A DNA stretch of 11,406 bases from assembly GCA_017881705.1 (NCBI GenBank), contig JADGQP010000048.1, positions 1 to 11,406 of the forward strand, in the 5' to 3' direction. Position 1 is the stretch's first letter; each line of letters begins with the position of its first letter. The translations under genes and the position numbers were made by a program. Under the pieces are notes generated by a model. The model saw nothing but the letters and a program-made list of their open reading frames with translations, did not search any database and was not told the origin of the DNA. Shown piece after piece: positions 1-6,750 of the stretch. Source of the DNA: Christensenellaceae bacterium (lineage in GTDB: Bacteria > Bacillota > Clostridia > Christensenellales > Aristaeellaceae).

Positions 1-618
1 CCGGAGATATCCCAGCTGGTCAACAGCGAGCTGCCCATCGTGACGATCGATCACCTGTTTAACAACCACATTGGCATCCAATCCAACAACGTGGATGGTA
101 TGCGCCAACTGGTGGAATACATCTACGCGCAGGGGCATCGAAAGATTGCCTATATCCATGGGCCCAAGAGCGCCGTTACGGATACCCGCCTTGGCTCATT
201 TTACCGCACGATGGCGGCGTTAAAAACGGAAGTTCCTGAGGAATACGTGACCGAATGCGAATATAACGATCCCGCTTCCGTTTTTCGCGCTACCAAACGG
301 ATATTGAATCTTTCAGATCGGCCTACCTGCATCCTGATTTCGGACGATTACGCGGCGCTGGGCGCATACGAAGCCATCGCGGATATGGGTCTGCAGGCGC
401 CAAACGATATTTCCATCGCCGGGTACGACGGCATCCCCATGATGCAGTTGATGAAGCCGCGCCTGACCACCATCCGGCAGGATACCAACCGTATCGGGGC
501 CGAGGCGGCGCGCAAACTGGTGGAATTGATTGAAAGCCCTAAAACGACCATACCGGAGATTACGGTAATTCCCTGTTCGCTCATCGAGGGTGAAACGGTT
601 GGGCGGATCAAGAGGTAA
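1..618 (+). CDS. LacI-family transcriptional regulator, effector-binding domain (5' truncated by window edge)
   Basis: The reading frame is open from base 1 (the window starts inside the gene) and ends at TAA 616-618. What remains is the periplasmic-binding-protein-like ligand and dimerisation domain of a LacI/GalR repressor; the DNA-binding helix-turn-helix lies outside the window. Family landmarks are visible in order: the IVTIDH strand near the left edge, the N-N-x-x-G segment followed by GHRKIAYIHGP (about 148-171), TDTRLGSFYRTM at about 178-213, the ILISDDYAALGAYEAI stretch (about 331-378), and the near C-terminal PNDISIAGYDGIPM and LTTIRQD blocks (about 400-483). It lies 104 bp upstream of the cellobiose phosphorylase gene on the same strand, with no clear terminator between them. 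A local regulator of that gene responding to a sugar is therefore a reasonable inference. The effector cannot be read from the sequence. Confidence 0.93.
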   Translation, partial: PEISQLVNSELPIVTIDHLFNNHIGIQSNNVDGMRQLVEYIYAQGHRKIAYIHGPKSAVTDTRLGSFYRTMAALKTEVPEEYVTECEYNDPASVFRATKRILNLSDRPTCILISDDYAALGAYEAIADMGLQAPNDISIAGYDGIPMMQLMKPRLTTIRQDTNRIGAEAARKLVELIESPKTTIPEITVIPCSLIEGETVGRIKR

Positions 619-666
619 TGCGGGTTTGAAATGCCAACGGTCAAAACTGCGCGCGCCTTTTGGACG

Positions 667-681
667 TTATCATGCCGATAA
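667..681. promoter_or_regulatory. Inverted repeat in the lacI-type to cellobiose phosphorylase gap (possible operator, weak)
   Basis: TTATC at 667-671 and GATAA at 677-681 form a perfect 5-bp inverted repeat around a 5-bp spacer, in the 104-bp gap upstream of the phosphorylase gene. The heptamer ATGCCGA occurs at 672-678 and again at 703-709, 31 bp apart. I see no convincing -35/-10 pair in this gap, so the phosphorylase gene may be read through from the regulator gene. The repeat is short and lacks the central CG usual in LacI-family operators, so its role is only a possibility. Confidence 0.2.
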
Positions 682-722
682 TAAACAGTTTTTTAAGGAA
701 TAATGCCGAAGGAGCACTAGCC

Positions 723-3164
723 ATGAACTTTGGTAGGTACGACGACGCGAACAGGGAATATGTGATCACCCGTCCGGACACGCCTTACCCTTGGATCAAC
801 TACCTGGGCAGCGAAGAATTTTTTTCTCTCATCAGCAATACCTCCGGGGGCTACTCTTTCGATAAAGACGCGCGGATGCTCCGGCTGACGCGCTATCGTT
901 ATAACAACGTGCCTACAGACGCGGGCGGAAAATACTTTTATCTGCGTGACGGGGATACGGTATGGAATGTCGGTTGGCAGCCCAGCAAGACGCCGCTGGA
1001 CAGCTACGAGTGCCGCCACGGCATGGGTTATACTGTAATCACATCAACAAAGAACGGCCTGAAAGCAAGCCAGTGCTCTATGGTGCCTCGTGGCTTTCGC
1101 GCTGAGGTAACATGCCTGACGCTCACCAACGAAAGCGCGCAGGGAAAAGCCGTTAGTCTGTATAGTTTCGTTGAGTTCTGCCTGTGGAACGCACTGGACG
1201 ATTCCACAAACTTTCAGCGTAATTATGCGCTGGCCGAAATGGAAATTGAAAACGGCGGCGCGACCCTCTACCACAAAACTGAGTACCGAGAGCGCCGCAA
1301 CCATTACGCGGTCTATTCCGTTAACGCCGCCGTGGACGGGTACGATACCGACCGTGAAAGTTTCATGGGCCTTTACAACGGCTTTGGCGAACCTGCGGCT
1401 GTGCTGGAGGATCGCCCACGCAACAGCGTCGCCCACGGTTGGGCGCCCATCGGCAGCCATTGCATCCGCCGCACGCTCAAAGCCGGTGAAAGCGTTAGCT
1501 TCCTGTTCACGCTCGGCTTTTGCGAAAGCCCGCGCGACCATAAGTTTATCGCCCCCGGCGTGATTAACAAAGACGACGCGCACGCATTGCTGAAGGAATT
1601 TCAAACCGACGCGCAGTTTACCCAAAGATTTACGGAACTGAAAGACTACTGGAGCCAGCTGCTCAGCCGTTTTACCGTGCAAACCGCGGACGAGCGGCTG
1701 AACCGGCAGGTGAACGTTTGGAACCAATACCAGTGCATGGTCACGTTTAACATGAGCCGCTCCGCCAGTTATTTTGAAAGCGGCATCGGCCGCGGCATGG
1801 GTTTCCGCGATTGCAGCCAGGATTTGCTGGGCTTCGTACACCTGATACCGGAACTTGCCCGCGAACGCATACTGGACATTGCCGCCACGCAGTTTCCCGA
1901 CGGCAGCGCCTACCACCAGTACCAGCCGCTGACCAAACGCGGCAATCTGGATGTGGGCAGCGGTTTTAACGACGATCCGCTGTGGCTGATCTACGCCGTC
2001 GCCGCGTACCTGAAGGAAACCGGCGATATGGCGCTACTTGGCGAAACGGTGGATTTTGACAACAATCCCGTGTTGGCCGAGCCGATGACGGAGCATCTTC
2101 GTCGCGCTTTCCGCTATACGGCTGAACACCGCGGGCCGCACGACCTGCCGCTGATCGGGCGCGCAGACTGGAATGACTGCCTGAACCTGAACTGCTATTC
2201 GGCGGAGCCGGGCGAGAGCTTCCAGACTGTGACCAACAACGACACGGGTATTGCCGAAAGCGTGTTCATCGCCGGTATGTTCGTTGGCGTAGCGGAGGAT
2301 TACGCCAGACTTTGCGAATTGATCGGCAAGCCGGAAGAAGCACAATATGCGCGTGAGCAAAAAGCCGCCATGGAAGAGGCTGTGGAAAAGTTCGGCTGGG
2401 ACGGCGATTGGTTTTTACGTGCCTATGATGCCAACGGCGATAAAGTAGGTTCCGAGGAATGCGACGAGGGTAAAATTTTCATCGAGCCTCAGGGTATATG
2501 CGTTATGGCCGGTATCGGCAAAAACAACGGAATGGCGCAAAAAGCACTGGATGCGACGCGCGAGCACCTGCTGTTTCAATACGGCGTCGTGCTACTGTGG
2601 CCCGCGTACACCACTTACCGCCTCAACATTGGAGAAATCAGCTCTTACCCGCCCGGGTATAAAGAAAACGGCTCGGTATTCTGCCATAATAACCCGTGGA
2701 TCGTCATTGCCGAAACGGTGTTGGGCCATGGTGATCGCGCGTTTGACGTGTACCGGCGCACCGCCCCCGCCTATGTGGACAACCAGCAGCTGCACCGCAC
2801 TGAGCCGTATGTGTATTGCCAGACCGTGAACGGCAAGGAGAGCTTCCTGCCCGGCGAGGGAAAGAACAGCTGGCTTACCGGAACGGCTGCATGGAACTTT
2901 TATGCCGTGTCGCAGGCGATGCTTGGCGTCAAGCCGCAATACGACGGCCTGATGATCGACCCGTGCCTGCCCGCGAGCCTCACGGATGTGAAAATCCACC
3001 GCCTCTTCCGTGGCAACAGCTACGAGATCACCGTACATAACCTGAGCGGCGGCGAAAAAGGCAAGGTGGAGGTCGCCGTGGACGGCAGGCTTATCGACGG
3101 CCAAACCATCCCTGTCGGCACAGAAACCGGAAGAACCTACAGCGTAGAAGTTACCGTGCGCTGA
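723..3164 (+). CDS. Cellobiose phosphorylase (glycoside hydrolase family 94)
   Basis: This intracellular enzyme splits cellobiose with inorganic phosphate to alpha-glucose 1-phosphate and glucose, saving ATP compared with hydrolysis. The 813-residue product matches the family's usual length of about 800-820. The N-terminus (FGRYDDANREYVIT, then TPYPWINYLG) and KTEYRERRNHYA closely resemble clostridial cellobiose phosphorylases as I recall them. The expected order is an N-terminal beta-sandwich, a helical (alpha/alpha)6 barrel, and a small C-terminal beta domain. FRDCSQD lies at residues 361-367. GRADWND carries the presumed general acid Asp485, the counterpart of Asp490 in the Cellvibrio gilvus enzyme. 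WLTGTAAW at 717-724 is the conserved phosphate-site region. ATG 723 is chosen because GAAGGAG (708-714) sits 8 bases upstream; an in-frame TTG at 660 would add 21 residues but has no such site. Cellodextrin phosphorylase is less likely given the similarity. Confidence 0.96.
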   Translation: MNFGRYDDANREYVITRPDTPYPWINYLGSEEFFSLISNTSGGYSFDKDARMLRLTRYRYNNVPTDAGGKYFYLRDGDTVWNVGWQPSKTPLDSYECRHGMGYTVITSTKNGLKASQCSMVPRGFRAEVTCLTLTNESAQGKAVSLYSFVEFCLWNALDDSTNFQRNYALAEMEIENGGATLYHKTEYRERRNHYAVYSVNAAVDGYDTDRESFMGLYNGFGEPAAVLEDRPRNSVAHGWAPIGSHCIRRTLKAGESVSFLFTLGFCESPRDHKFIAPGVINKDDAHALLKEFQTDAQFTQRFTELKDYWSQLLSRFTVQTADERLNRQVNVWNQYQCMVTFNMSRSASYFESGIGRGMGFRDCSQDLLGFVHLIPELARERILDIAATQFPDGSAYHQYQPLTKRGNLDVGSGFNDDPLWLIYAVAAYLKETGDMALLGETVDFDNNPVLAEPMTEHLRRAFRYTAEHRGPHDLPLIGRADWNDCLNLNCYSAEPGESFQTVTNNDTGIAESVFIAGMFVGVAEDYARLCELIGKPEEAQYAREQKAAMEEAVEKFGWDGDWFLRAYDANGDKVGSEECDEGKIFIEPQGICVMAGIGKNNGMAQKALDATREHLLFQYGVVLLWPAYTTYRLNIGEISSYPPGYKENGSVFCHNNPWIVIAETVLGHGDRAFDVYRRTAPAYVDNQQLHRTEPYVYCQTVNGKESFLPGEGKNSWLTGTAAWNFYAVSQAMLGVKPQYDGLMIDPCLPASLTDVKIHRLFRGNSYEITVHNLSGGEKGKVEVAVDGRLIDGQTIPVGTETGRTYSVEVTVR

Positions 3165-3180
3165 CCTAATAGACAGTATG

Positions 3181-3216
3181 AAAGCCCGACGTCGCCAAAA
3201 CGTCGGGCTTTTATAA
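3181..3216 (+). terminator. Rho-independent terminator after the cellobiose phosphorylase gene
   Basis: AAAGCCCGACG (3181-3191) pairs perfectly with CGTCGGGCTTT (3201-3211) around a 9-base loop, followed by TATAATT. It begins 16 bases after the stop codon and closes the regulator/phosphorylase unit. Read from the other strand, for the converging gene that ends at 3309, the stem is the same but the T-run is short (TTT then CATAC), so it would be a poorer terminator in that direction. Confidence 0.9.
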
Positions 3217-3308
3217 TTGATGGTGATAAGGCGCCAAACTAAATGCGCGCGAAAACCCGCAACGACGATATCGCAGTATCAAATTTGTGGGGGAACAGAG
3301 GTTAAGCG

Positions 3309-4082
3309 TCAGTTCTGCGTCGTTTCAGCCGGGGTATTGTCCACAGACGATGAAGCGACGACCAGGGCGTCCACGTCTGCACCGTTGGAAATCTGCCCGT
3401 TATAGTACACGACCATCCGCGCCCCGTCCGTCGGCGATGAGGCGATGGAGGTATCGGCGCTAAGCGCGATATGGAACGCCGTTCCGTTGGCCGAAGTTAA
3501 AGTGAAGCTGTCTTGCGTTACGTCGGTAACAGTGCCTTCCAGTTCGGGCACGACCAAGTGCACCGCGCTGATCTGCGGGGGCATGCTCATCGACATTACG
3601 CCGTTGTAATACAGCGTAACGGGAACGTTGAGGAAAACGGGCGGTAACGTGGCGTCCGTATGAACGACCACCGTGCCCAGCACCGTGTCGCCTTCCAGCA
3701 GGAAGCCGTTGTCCATCAAGGAAGTCACGGTACCGGTAACCTTAAAACAACTCACTTTTTGCGCGGATATCTGCGGGGGAAGGCTGCGGGTCATCACGCC
3801 GTTATACAGCACGTATACGTATTGCCCCACGGCGAGTGTGTCCTTAGCGACCGTGCCTTCATAAACGGTAGTATCATCCAGGTTGGCGCGCACGGAGCCT
3901 TCGTTGACGGCATTCATCACAAAATAACCGCTGTCCACCTCGGTAATCAGGCCTTCAAACGTAGAGGGCACATCCGTAAGCGTAAACGCGTCCGCGGACG
4001 GGGCGGCGGTTTCCGCCGCGGCGTGAAAGGAAAGGCTCAATAACGCCAGGGCGAGGGCGAACGTAAGCGTTTTATTCCGCAT
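3309..4082 (-). CDS. Secreted protein with three tandem beta-rich repeats, function unknown
   Basis: I do not recognise a named family. The 257-residue product starts with a typical signal peptide: MRNK, then a hydrophobic stretch at about 5-19, then AAA-ET with likely cleavage near residue 23. The rest is almost entirely three copies of a unit of about 60 residues starting at Gly44, Gly117 and Gly183. Each opens with G-x-[IV]-T-x-[VL] and ends in a Y-N-G motif. Copies 1 and 2 share YNGVM and S-x-PPQISA (93-107 and 159-173); copy 3 is degenerate (YNGQIS at 227-232, then DVDAL). The alternating hydrophobic pattern suggests small beta-barrel (OB-like) domains, which is inference. The last 15 residues are Ser/Thr/Asn-rich with no anchor. 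AAGGAGG (complement of 4091-4097) lies 8 bases before ATG. The 110-bp gap to rlmH holds no clear promoter or terminator, so co-transcription with rlmH is possible. Confidence 0.85.
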   Translation of the reverse strand: MRNKTLTFALALALLSLSFHAAAETAAPSADAFTLTDVPSTFEGLITEVDSGYFVMNAVNEGSVRANLDDTTVYEGTVAKDTLAVGQYVYVLYNGVMTRSLPPQISAQKVSCFKVTGTVTSLMDNGFLLEGDTVLGTVVVHTDATLPPVFLNVPVTLYYNGVMSMSMPPQISAVHLVVPELEGTVTDVTQDSFTLTSANGTAFHIALSADTSIASSPTDGARMVVYYNGQISNGADVDALVVASSSVDNTPAETTQN

Positions 4083-4116
4083 GGGTCATTCCTCCTTTTT
4101 TCTTCTTCTATTAGAC

Positions 4117-4137
4117 GAACGAGCGGATGAATCGTTC
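4117..4137. repeat. Short inverted repeat in the gap between rlmH and the secreted-protein gene
   Basis: GAACGA (4117-4122) and TCGTTC (4132-4137) form a perfect 6-bp inverted repeat with a 9-base loop, in the 110-bp gap before the secreted-protein gene. No T-run follows on the minus strand, so it is not a standard terminator. It could be a weak RNA hairpin or a protein site, or chance. Confidence 0.3.
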
Positions 4138-4192
4138 CGGGCGGGCAAGGTATTAAGTTCTCTAGGTTAAAATACAGTTTATGAAGCGAGGT

Positions 4193-4672
4193 CTATTTAT
4201 GGTAACGCTGCCCGGCGTTGATTTTTGCCGCTCGGTACAGCTGCTCGGCCAGCACTACGCGCGCAAGCTGGTGAGGAAAAGTCATGCGGCTTAGTCCCAG
4301 CGTTTCGTTGGCGCGCTTAAGCACGCTTTCGTGCAGACCCAATGAACTGCCAATGATAAACACAAGCTCGCTGTGTCCGGCATTGAAAAGCGCCTGTAGT
4401 TTATCTGCCAATTCTTCGCTGGTGGGTTGGCGTGCGTCTACGCACAGCGCAAACACATACGCGCTGTCGGAAACCCGCGATAGCAGACGTTCGCCCTCCA
4501 AACGCTTCACCCGCTCCACGGCGGCTTCGGAAAGCTGTTTGGGCTCCGGCTCGTCGGCCACTTCCACAACCTCGCAGGGCATCAACGCGGAGAGGCGCTT
4601 GCAGTATTCATGAACCGCGTCGGCGTAATAACGTTCCCGCGCCTTACCGACGCACAGCAGCGTCAGCGCCAT
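4193..4672 (-). CDS. rlmH: 23S rRNA (pseudouridine1915-N3)-methyltransferase RlmH
   Basis: RlmH is a SPOUT-class (knotted) methyltransferase that uses S-adenosylmethionine to methylate N3 of pseudouridine 1915 in helix 69 of 23S rRNA, acting on the assembled ribosome. The 159-residue length is exactly typical. Family features are the opening LCVGKA (6-11), the cofactor-binding glycine loop FIIGSSLGL (105-113), the MTFPHQLARVVLAEQLYRA block (130-148) and the C-terminal Y-H-K. The start is ATG 4672-4670, immediately after the TGA of the upstream small gene (TGAATG, no gap). GGAGGAGG, its ribosome-binding site, lies within the last codons of that gene, which indicates translational coupling. It is the third gene of the unit starting at the promoter near 5838-5866. 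Its neighbourhood with a walJ/yycJ-type gene resembles that in Bacillus-type genomes. Confidence 0.96.
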   Translation of the reverse strand: MALTLLCVGKARERYYADAVHEYCKRLSALMPCEVVEVADEPEPKQLSEAAVERVKRLEGERLLSRVSDSAYVFALCVDARQPTSEELADKLQALFNAGHSELVFIIGSSLGLHESVLKRANETLGLSRMTFPHQLARVVLAEQLYRAAKINAGQRYHK

Positions 4673-4939
4673 TCAGCGCGCCTCCTCCACAAGCGAAAAA
4701 AGCGTAGCATCGACTAAAACGTTGCGAAACAGACGCTCAAAGTAGACGGCGTCGCCGTTTCGGATAAAAAGACAGGTCAGGTCCTCCTGGCGCGTCACAC
4801 GTTCCACCTCATGTTCCCTGCCGAAGATATCGCGGATACGGCACCCGTTTGCAAACTGGCAGCCGCATTCTTCATTCACCAGCAGAGCCAGCCCGCGGCC
4901 TTCGAAAACGGCCGGTTCGTCCATTACACGAAAATCCAT
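4673..4939 (-). CDS. Small cysteine-containing protein of unknown function, between walJ-like gene and rlmH
   Basis: The 88-residue protein is not one I can assign. It has no signal peptide or membrane segment and is acidic in its first half. Three cysteines are clustered as C-x-C-x5-C (Cys25, Cys27, Cys33), which could bind a metal, and another Cys lies in LTCLFIRNGD. The C-terminal part (AVYFERLFRNVLVDATLFSLV) is hydrophobic and probably helical. The start ATG 4939 has GGGAGG (complement of 4945-4950) 5 bases upstream. The stop codon abuts the rlmH start and its 3' end carries the rlmH ribosome-binding site, strong evidence that it is a real translated gene. The gap to the upstream gene is 43 bp, so all three genes are probably one transcript. 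Confidence 0.82.
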   Translation of the reverse strand: MDFRVMDEPAVFEGRGLALLVNEECGCQFANGCRIRDIFGREHEVERVTRQEDLTCLFIRNGDAVYFERLFRNVLVDATLFSLVEEAR

Positions 4940-4982
4940 GTCCGCCTCCCAAACTCGGTTGAGCAGTATAAAAGCATGGCGA

Positions 4983-5774
4983 CTAATAGCGGTATAGAAA
5001 GCTTGCCTGGTAACGCGCGGCTACATGCAGGCTCACATCCTGCCCGATGATCGCGCCCGCGGAAGAAAGCGCGCCGTGCGCGGTGCGGTAAGCGATTTCC
5101 GGAGTGTTGTTTTCGCTGCTCAAGTGCCCCAACAGCAGGTGTTTCGTGCCGCATTGCGCCAGCCGTACGGCAGCGTCTGCGCTGTCTTCGTTGCTCAGGT
5201 GGCCTTTTTTGCCCAGGATTCGGCTTTTCAGCCGTGCGGGATAGTGCGGGTTGCTTTTTAGCAGTTCGGGGTCGTGATTGCTTTCCAGCAGTACGATTTC
5301 GGAACCGCTTACCGCGTCGCAGACCGTTTGGGAAAAGTAACCCAGATCGGTCGCCACGGCCACGCTGTGTCGGCCCAGGAAGAAACGGTAACCCACGGGG
5401 TCGTTCGCATCGTGGGGAATGGAAAAGGGCACAACCTCCAAGTCGTCCAAAAAGAAACTTTCGCCGGGATGAATTGCTACGCGGTCACGCATGGGCAGGT
5501 CGCCTAGCGTCGCAGCCATTCCGTCCCATGTGCCCTCGGTGGCATACACAGGAACGCCCAGCTTGCGGCTTACCACGCCCACGCCCTTAATATGGTCACT
5601 GTGTTCGTGCGTAATCAAAATCGCGTGAACGCTGGCTGTGTCCAGCCCCGCGCGGGCCATCGCGTCCAACGTCTGTTTGCCGCTCATGCCGCAATCGATC
5701 AGCACGGCGCCGTGCTCGCCAGCCAGGTAAACGACGTTGCCGCTGGAACCGCTGAAAAGTGTGCAAAATTGCAA
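4983..5774 (-). CDS. Metallo-beta-lactamase-fold hydrolase, WalJ/YycJ-like
   Basis: This is a cytoplasmic MBL-fold protein resembling WalJ (YycJ), which is associated with the WalRK cell-wall regulon in Firmicutes and is related to exonuclease-like MBL proteins. The metal ligands are visible: THEHSDH at residues 55-61, then His in IPHDAND, Asp in ATDLGY, and two later His-containing motifs (LESNHD, LLGHLSSENN). The start is uncertain. GTG 5810 and ATG 5798 are in frame but have no ribosome-binding site. TTG 5774 follows GGAAAGG at a usable spacing of about 10 bases and gives the N-terminus MQFCTLFSGSSGN, which matches the usual family start (M-x-F-C/S-L-x-SGSSGN) and a length of 263 residues (about 264 in the Bacillus protein, from memory). 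I chose TTG. The gene is first in the unit with the small protein and rlmH. Confidence 0.92.
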   Translation of the reverse strand: MQFCTLFSGSSGNVVYLAGEHGAVLIDCGMSGKQTLDAMARAGLDTASVHAILITHEHSDHIKGVGVVSRKLGVPVYATEGTWDGMAATLGDLPMRDRVAIHPGESFFLDDLEVVPFSIPHDANDPVGYRFFLGRHSVAVATDLGYFSQTVCDAVSGSEIVLLESNHDPELLKSNPHYPARLKSRILGKKGHLSNEDSADAAVRLAQCGTKHLLLGHLSSENNTPEIAYRTAHGALSSAGAIIGQDVSLHVAARYQASFLYRY

Positions 5775-5837
5775 AGAAGCGCCGCCTTTCCGTGGCATAC
5801 GGGGCCGCACCGCAAAATATGGTAGTAGACCTTCCGT

Positions 5838-5866
5838 ATTCTACCACGAATAGCGATACTGCGCAA
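5838..5866 (-). promoter_or_regulatory. Sigma-A-type promoter for the walJ-like / small protein / rlmH unit
   Basis: On the minus strand, TTGCGC (complement of 5861-5866) and TAGAAT (complement of 5838-5843) are separated by exactly 17 bp. Transcription would begin at about 5831, giving a leader of about 56 bases to the TTG start at 5774. TGGTAG (5820-5825) and CTACCA (5841-5846) form an inverted repeat, 21 bp apart start to start, overlapping the -10 box and the start site. That is a position suited to an operator, but each half is only 6 bp. Confidence 0.72.
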
Positions 5867-5899
5867 TACGCACCAGGAGGGGCGGCGCTTCTGTACCGG

Positions 5900-5914
5900 G
5901 CGGCGGGATGCCGC
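5900..5914 (-). other. GC-rich hairpin just after the phosphodiesterase gene
   Basis: GCGGC (5900-5904) and GCCGC (5910-5914) form a perfect 5-bp stem with a 5-base loop, 13 bases past the stop codon at 5927. There is no T-run on the minus strand, so it is not a standard rho-independent terminator. Read-through into the walJ-like unit downstream is possible, although that unit has its own promoter. Confidence 0.4.
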
Positions 5915-5926
5915 TGCCGCGACGTA

Positions 5927-6748
5927 CTACGCTTTTTTCACGGCAGGGGCAAACAATTCAAATATTATCAGATCGTACTCCTTTAGCGCTTTATCCATCG
6001 TTGGCTGGTCGCGAACCGTCCAGGCGACCAACAGGGGATGGAGCAGACTTTTCATGAGCCACATCGAAAGGTTGTGATCCAGCGTACAGGAATAGGAGAT
6101 AAAGTGGGGTCGGCCCAGAAAATTCAACAGCAGATACTTGAGTGCCATGAACTCCGCGCGTTTCATTTCCGAACCCTGAAATGATCCGCCCATGGCAAGC
6201 TGGCCGCGCATGACATCCGGCGCGTTTTTTCGGAAATAGCGAACTGCCAACGGATGGAAAGATTCCACGCAGTAAGGCCCCTGGTAAGTGCTAAGCGCCT
6301 CGCGCGCCGCAGCGGCGTTGGCGATGGGATCCCCGTCCGGCTTAACCTCGACAATCATCGGTTCGCGCCCGTCAACCAGCGCCAATACATCCTGAAAGGT
6401 TGGTATAAGCGCGCCGTCCGGAAGCGGCGGCAGCCGGTCGTAAGGGGTTTTGCTGATAATCGCGTCCACACCGCAAACACGCAACGTGTTGCCGTCGTGG
6501 TGGACGACCAATACATGGTCGGCAGTCAGCTGCACATCCAGCTCGATGCCATAACCGGCTTCCACAGCGCGCCCGAAAGCGGCCAGACTGTTTTCCGGTA
6601 CGGAATGGTTATCGTCATGCAGGCCGCGATGCGCGTACAGTTTTCCGGCCAACGCGCCTAACGTGGGCCGACGGAGGCTGGGAGCCGACAGCCACAGAAA
6701 AAGTAAAACCAATGCGGCAAAGGCGATCAAAATCCAAACGTACCCCAA
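5927..6748 (-). CDS. Membrane-anchored glycerophosphodiester phosphodiesterase (GDPD) family protein
   Basis: GDPD enzymes hydrolyse glycerophosphodiesters to sn-glycerol 3-phosphate and an alcohol. The 273-residue protein begins with one hydrophobic helix (about residues 4-22) and then a complete GDPD barrel. Motifs seen: AHRGLHDD (His40-Arg41), PENSLAAF (51-58), ELDVQLT with Glu69 and Asp71 (probable metal ligands), HHD at 83-85 (His84 as the second catalytic His), and MIVEVKPDG. The start is TTG 6748: an in-frame stop lies just upstream, and GGGAG 10 bases before it overlaps the end of the transporter gene. A later start would cut into the membrane helix. It lies 2 bp after the stop codon of the MFS gene, so the two are co-transcribed. 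The side of the membrane on which the catalytic domain faces is not shown by the sequence. The natural substrate is unknown. Confidence 0.93.
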   Translation of the reverse strand: MGYVWILIAFAALVLLFLWLSAPSLRRPTLGALAGKLYAHRGLHDDNHSVPENSLAAFGRAVEAGYGIELDVQLTADHVLVVHHDGNTLRVCGVDAIISKTPYDRLPPLPDGALIPTFQDVLALVDGREPMIVEVKPDGDPIANAAAAREALSTYQGPYCVESFHPLAVRYFRKNAPDVMRGQLAMGGSFQGSEMKRAEFMALKYLLLNFLGRPHFISYSCTLDHNLSMWLMKSLLHPLLVAWTVRDQPTMDKALKEYDLIIFELFAPAVKKA

Positions 6749-6750
6749 GG

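Noticed and set aside
660..722. N-terminal extension of the phosphorylase from TTG 660
   Set aside because: No ribosome-binding site; ATG 723 has GAAGGAG 8 bases upstream and gives the family N-terminus.
1044..1916. Minus-strand open frame (290 codons) inside the cellobiose phosphorylase gene
   Set aside because: It is fully antisense to a conserved GH94 gene and has no family resemblance.
3217..3308. Possible small gene or RNA after the terminator
   Set aside because: The short plus-strand frame runs antisense into the secreted-protein gene, has no ribosome-binding site, and the stretch has no convincing structure.
4083..4192. Promoter for the secreted-protein gene
   Set aside because: No -35/-10 pair with reasonable boxes and spacing was found on the minus strand in this gap.
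5900..5914. Terminator after the GDPD gene
   Set aside because: The hairpin is real but has no T-run on the minus strand, so I list it only as a hairpin.
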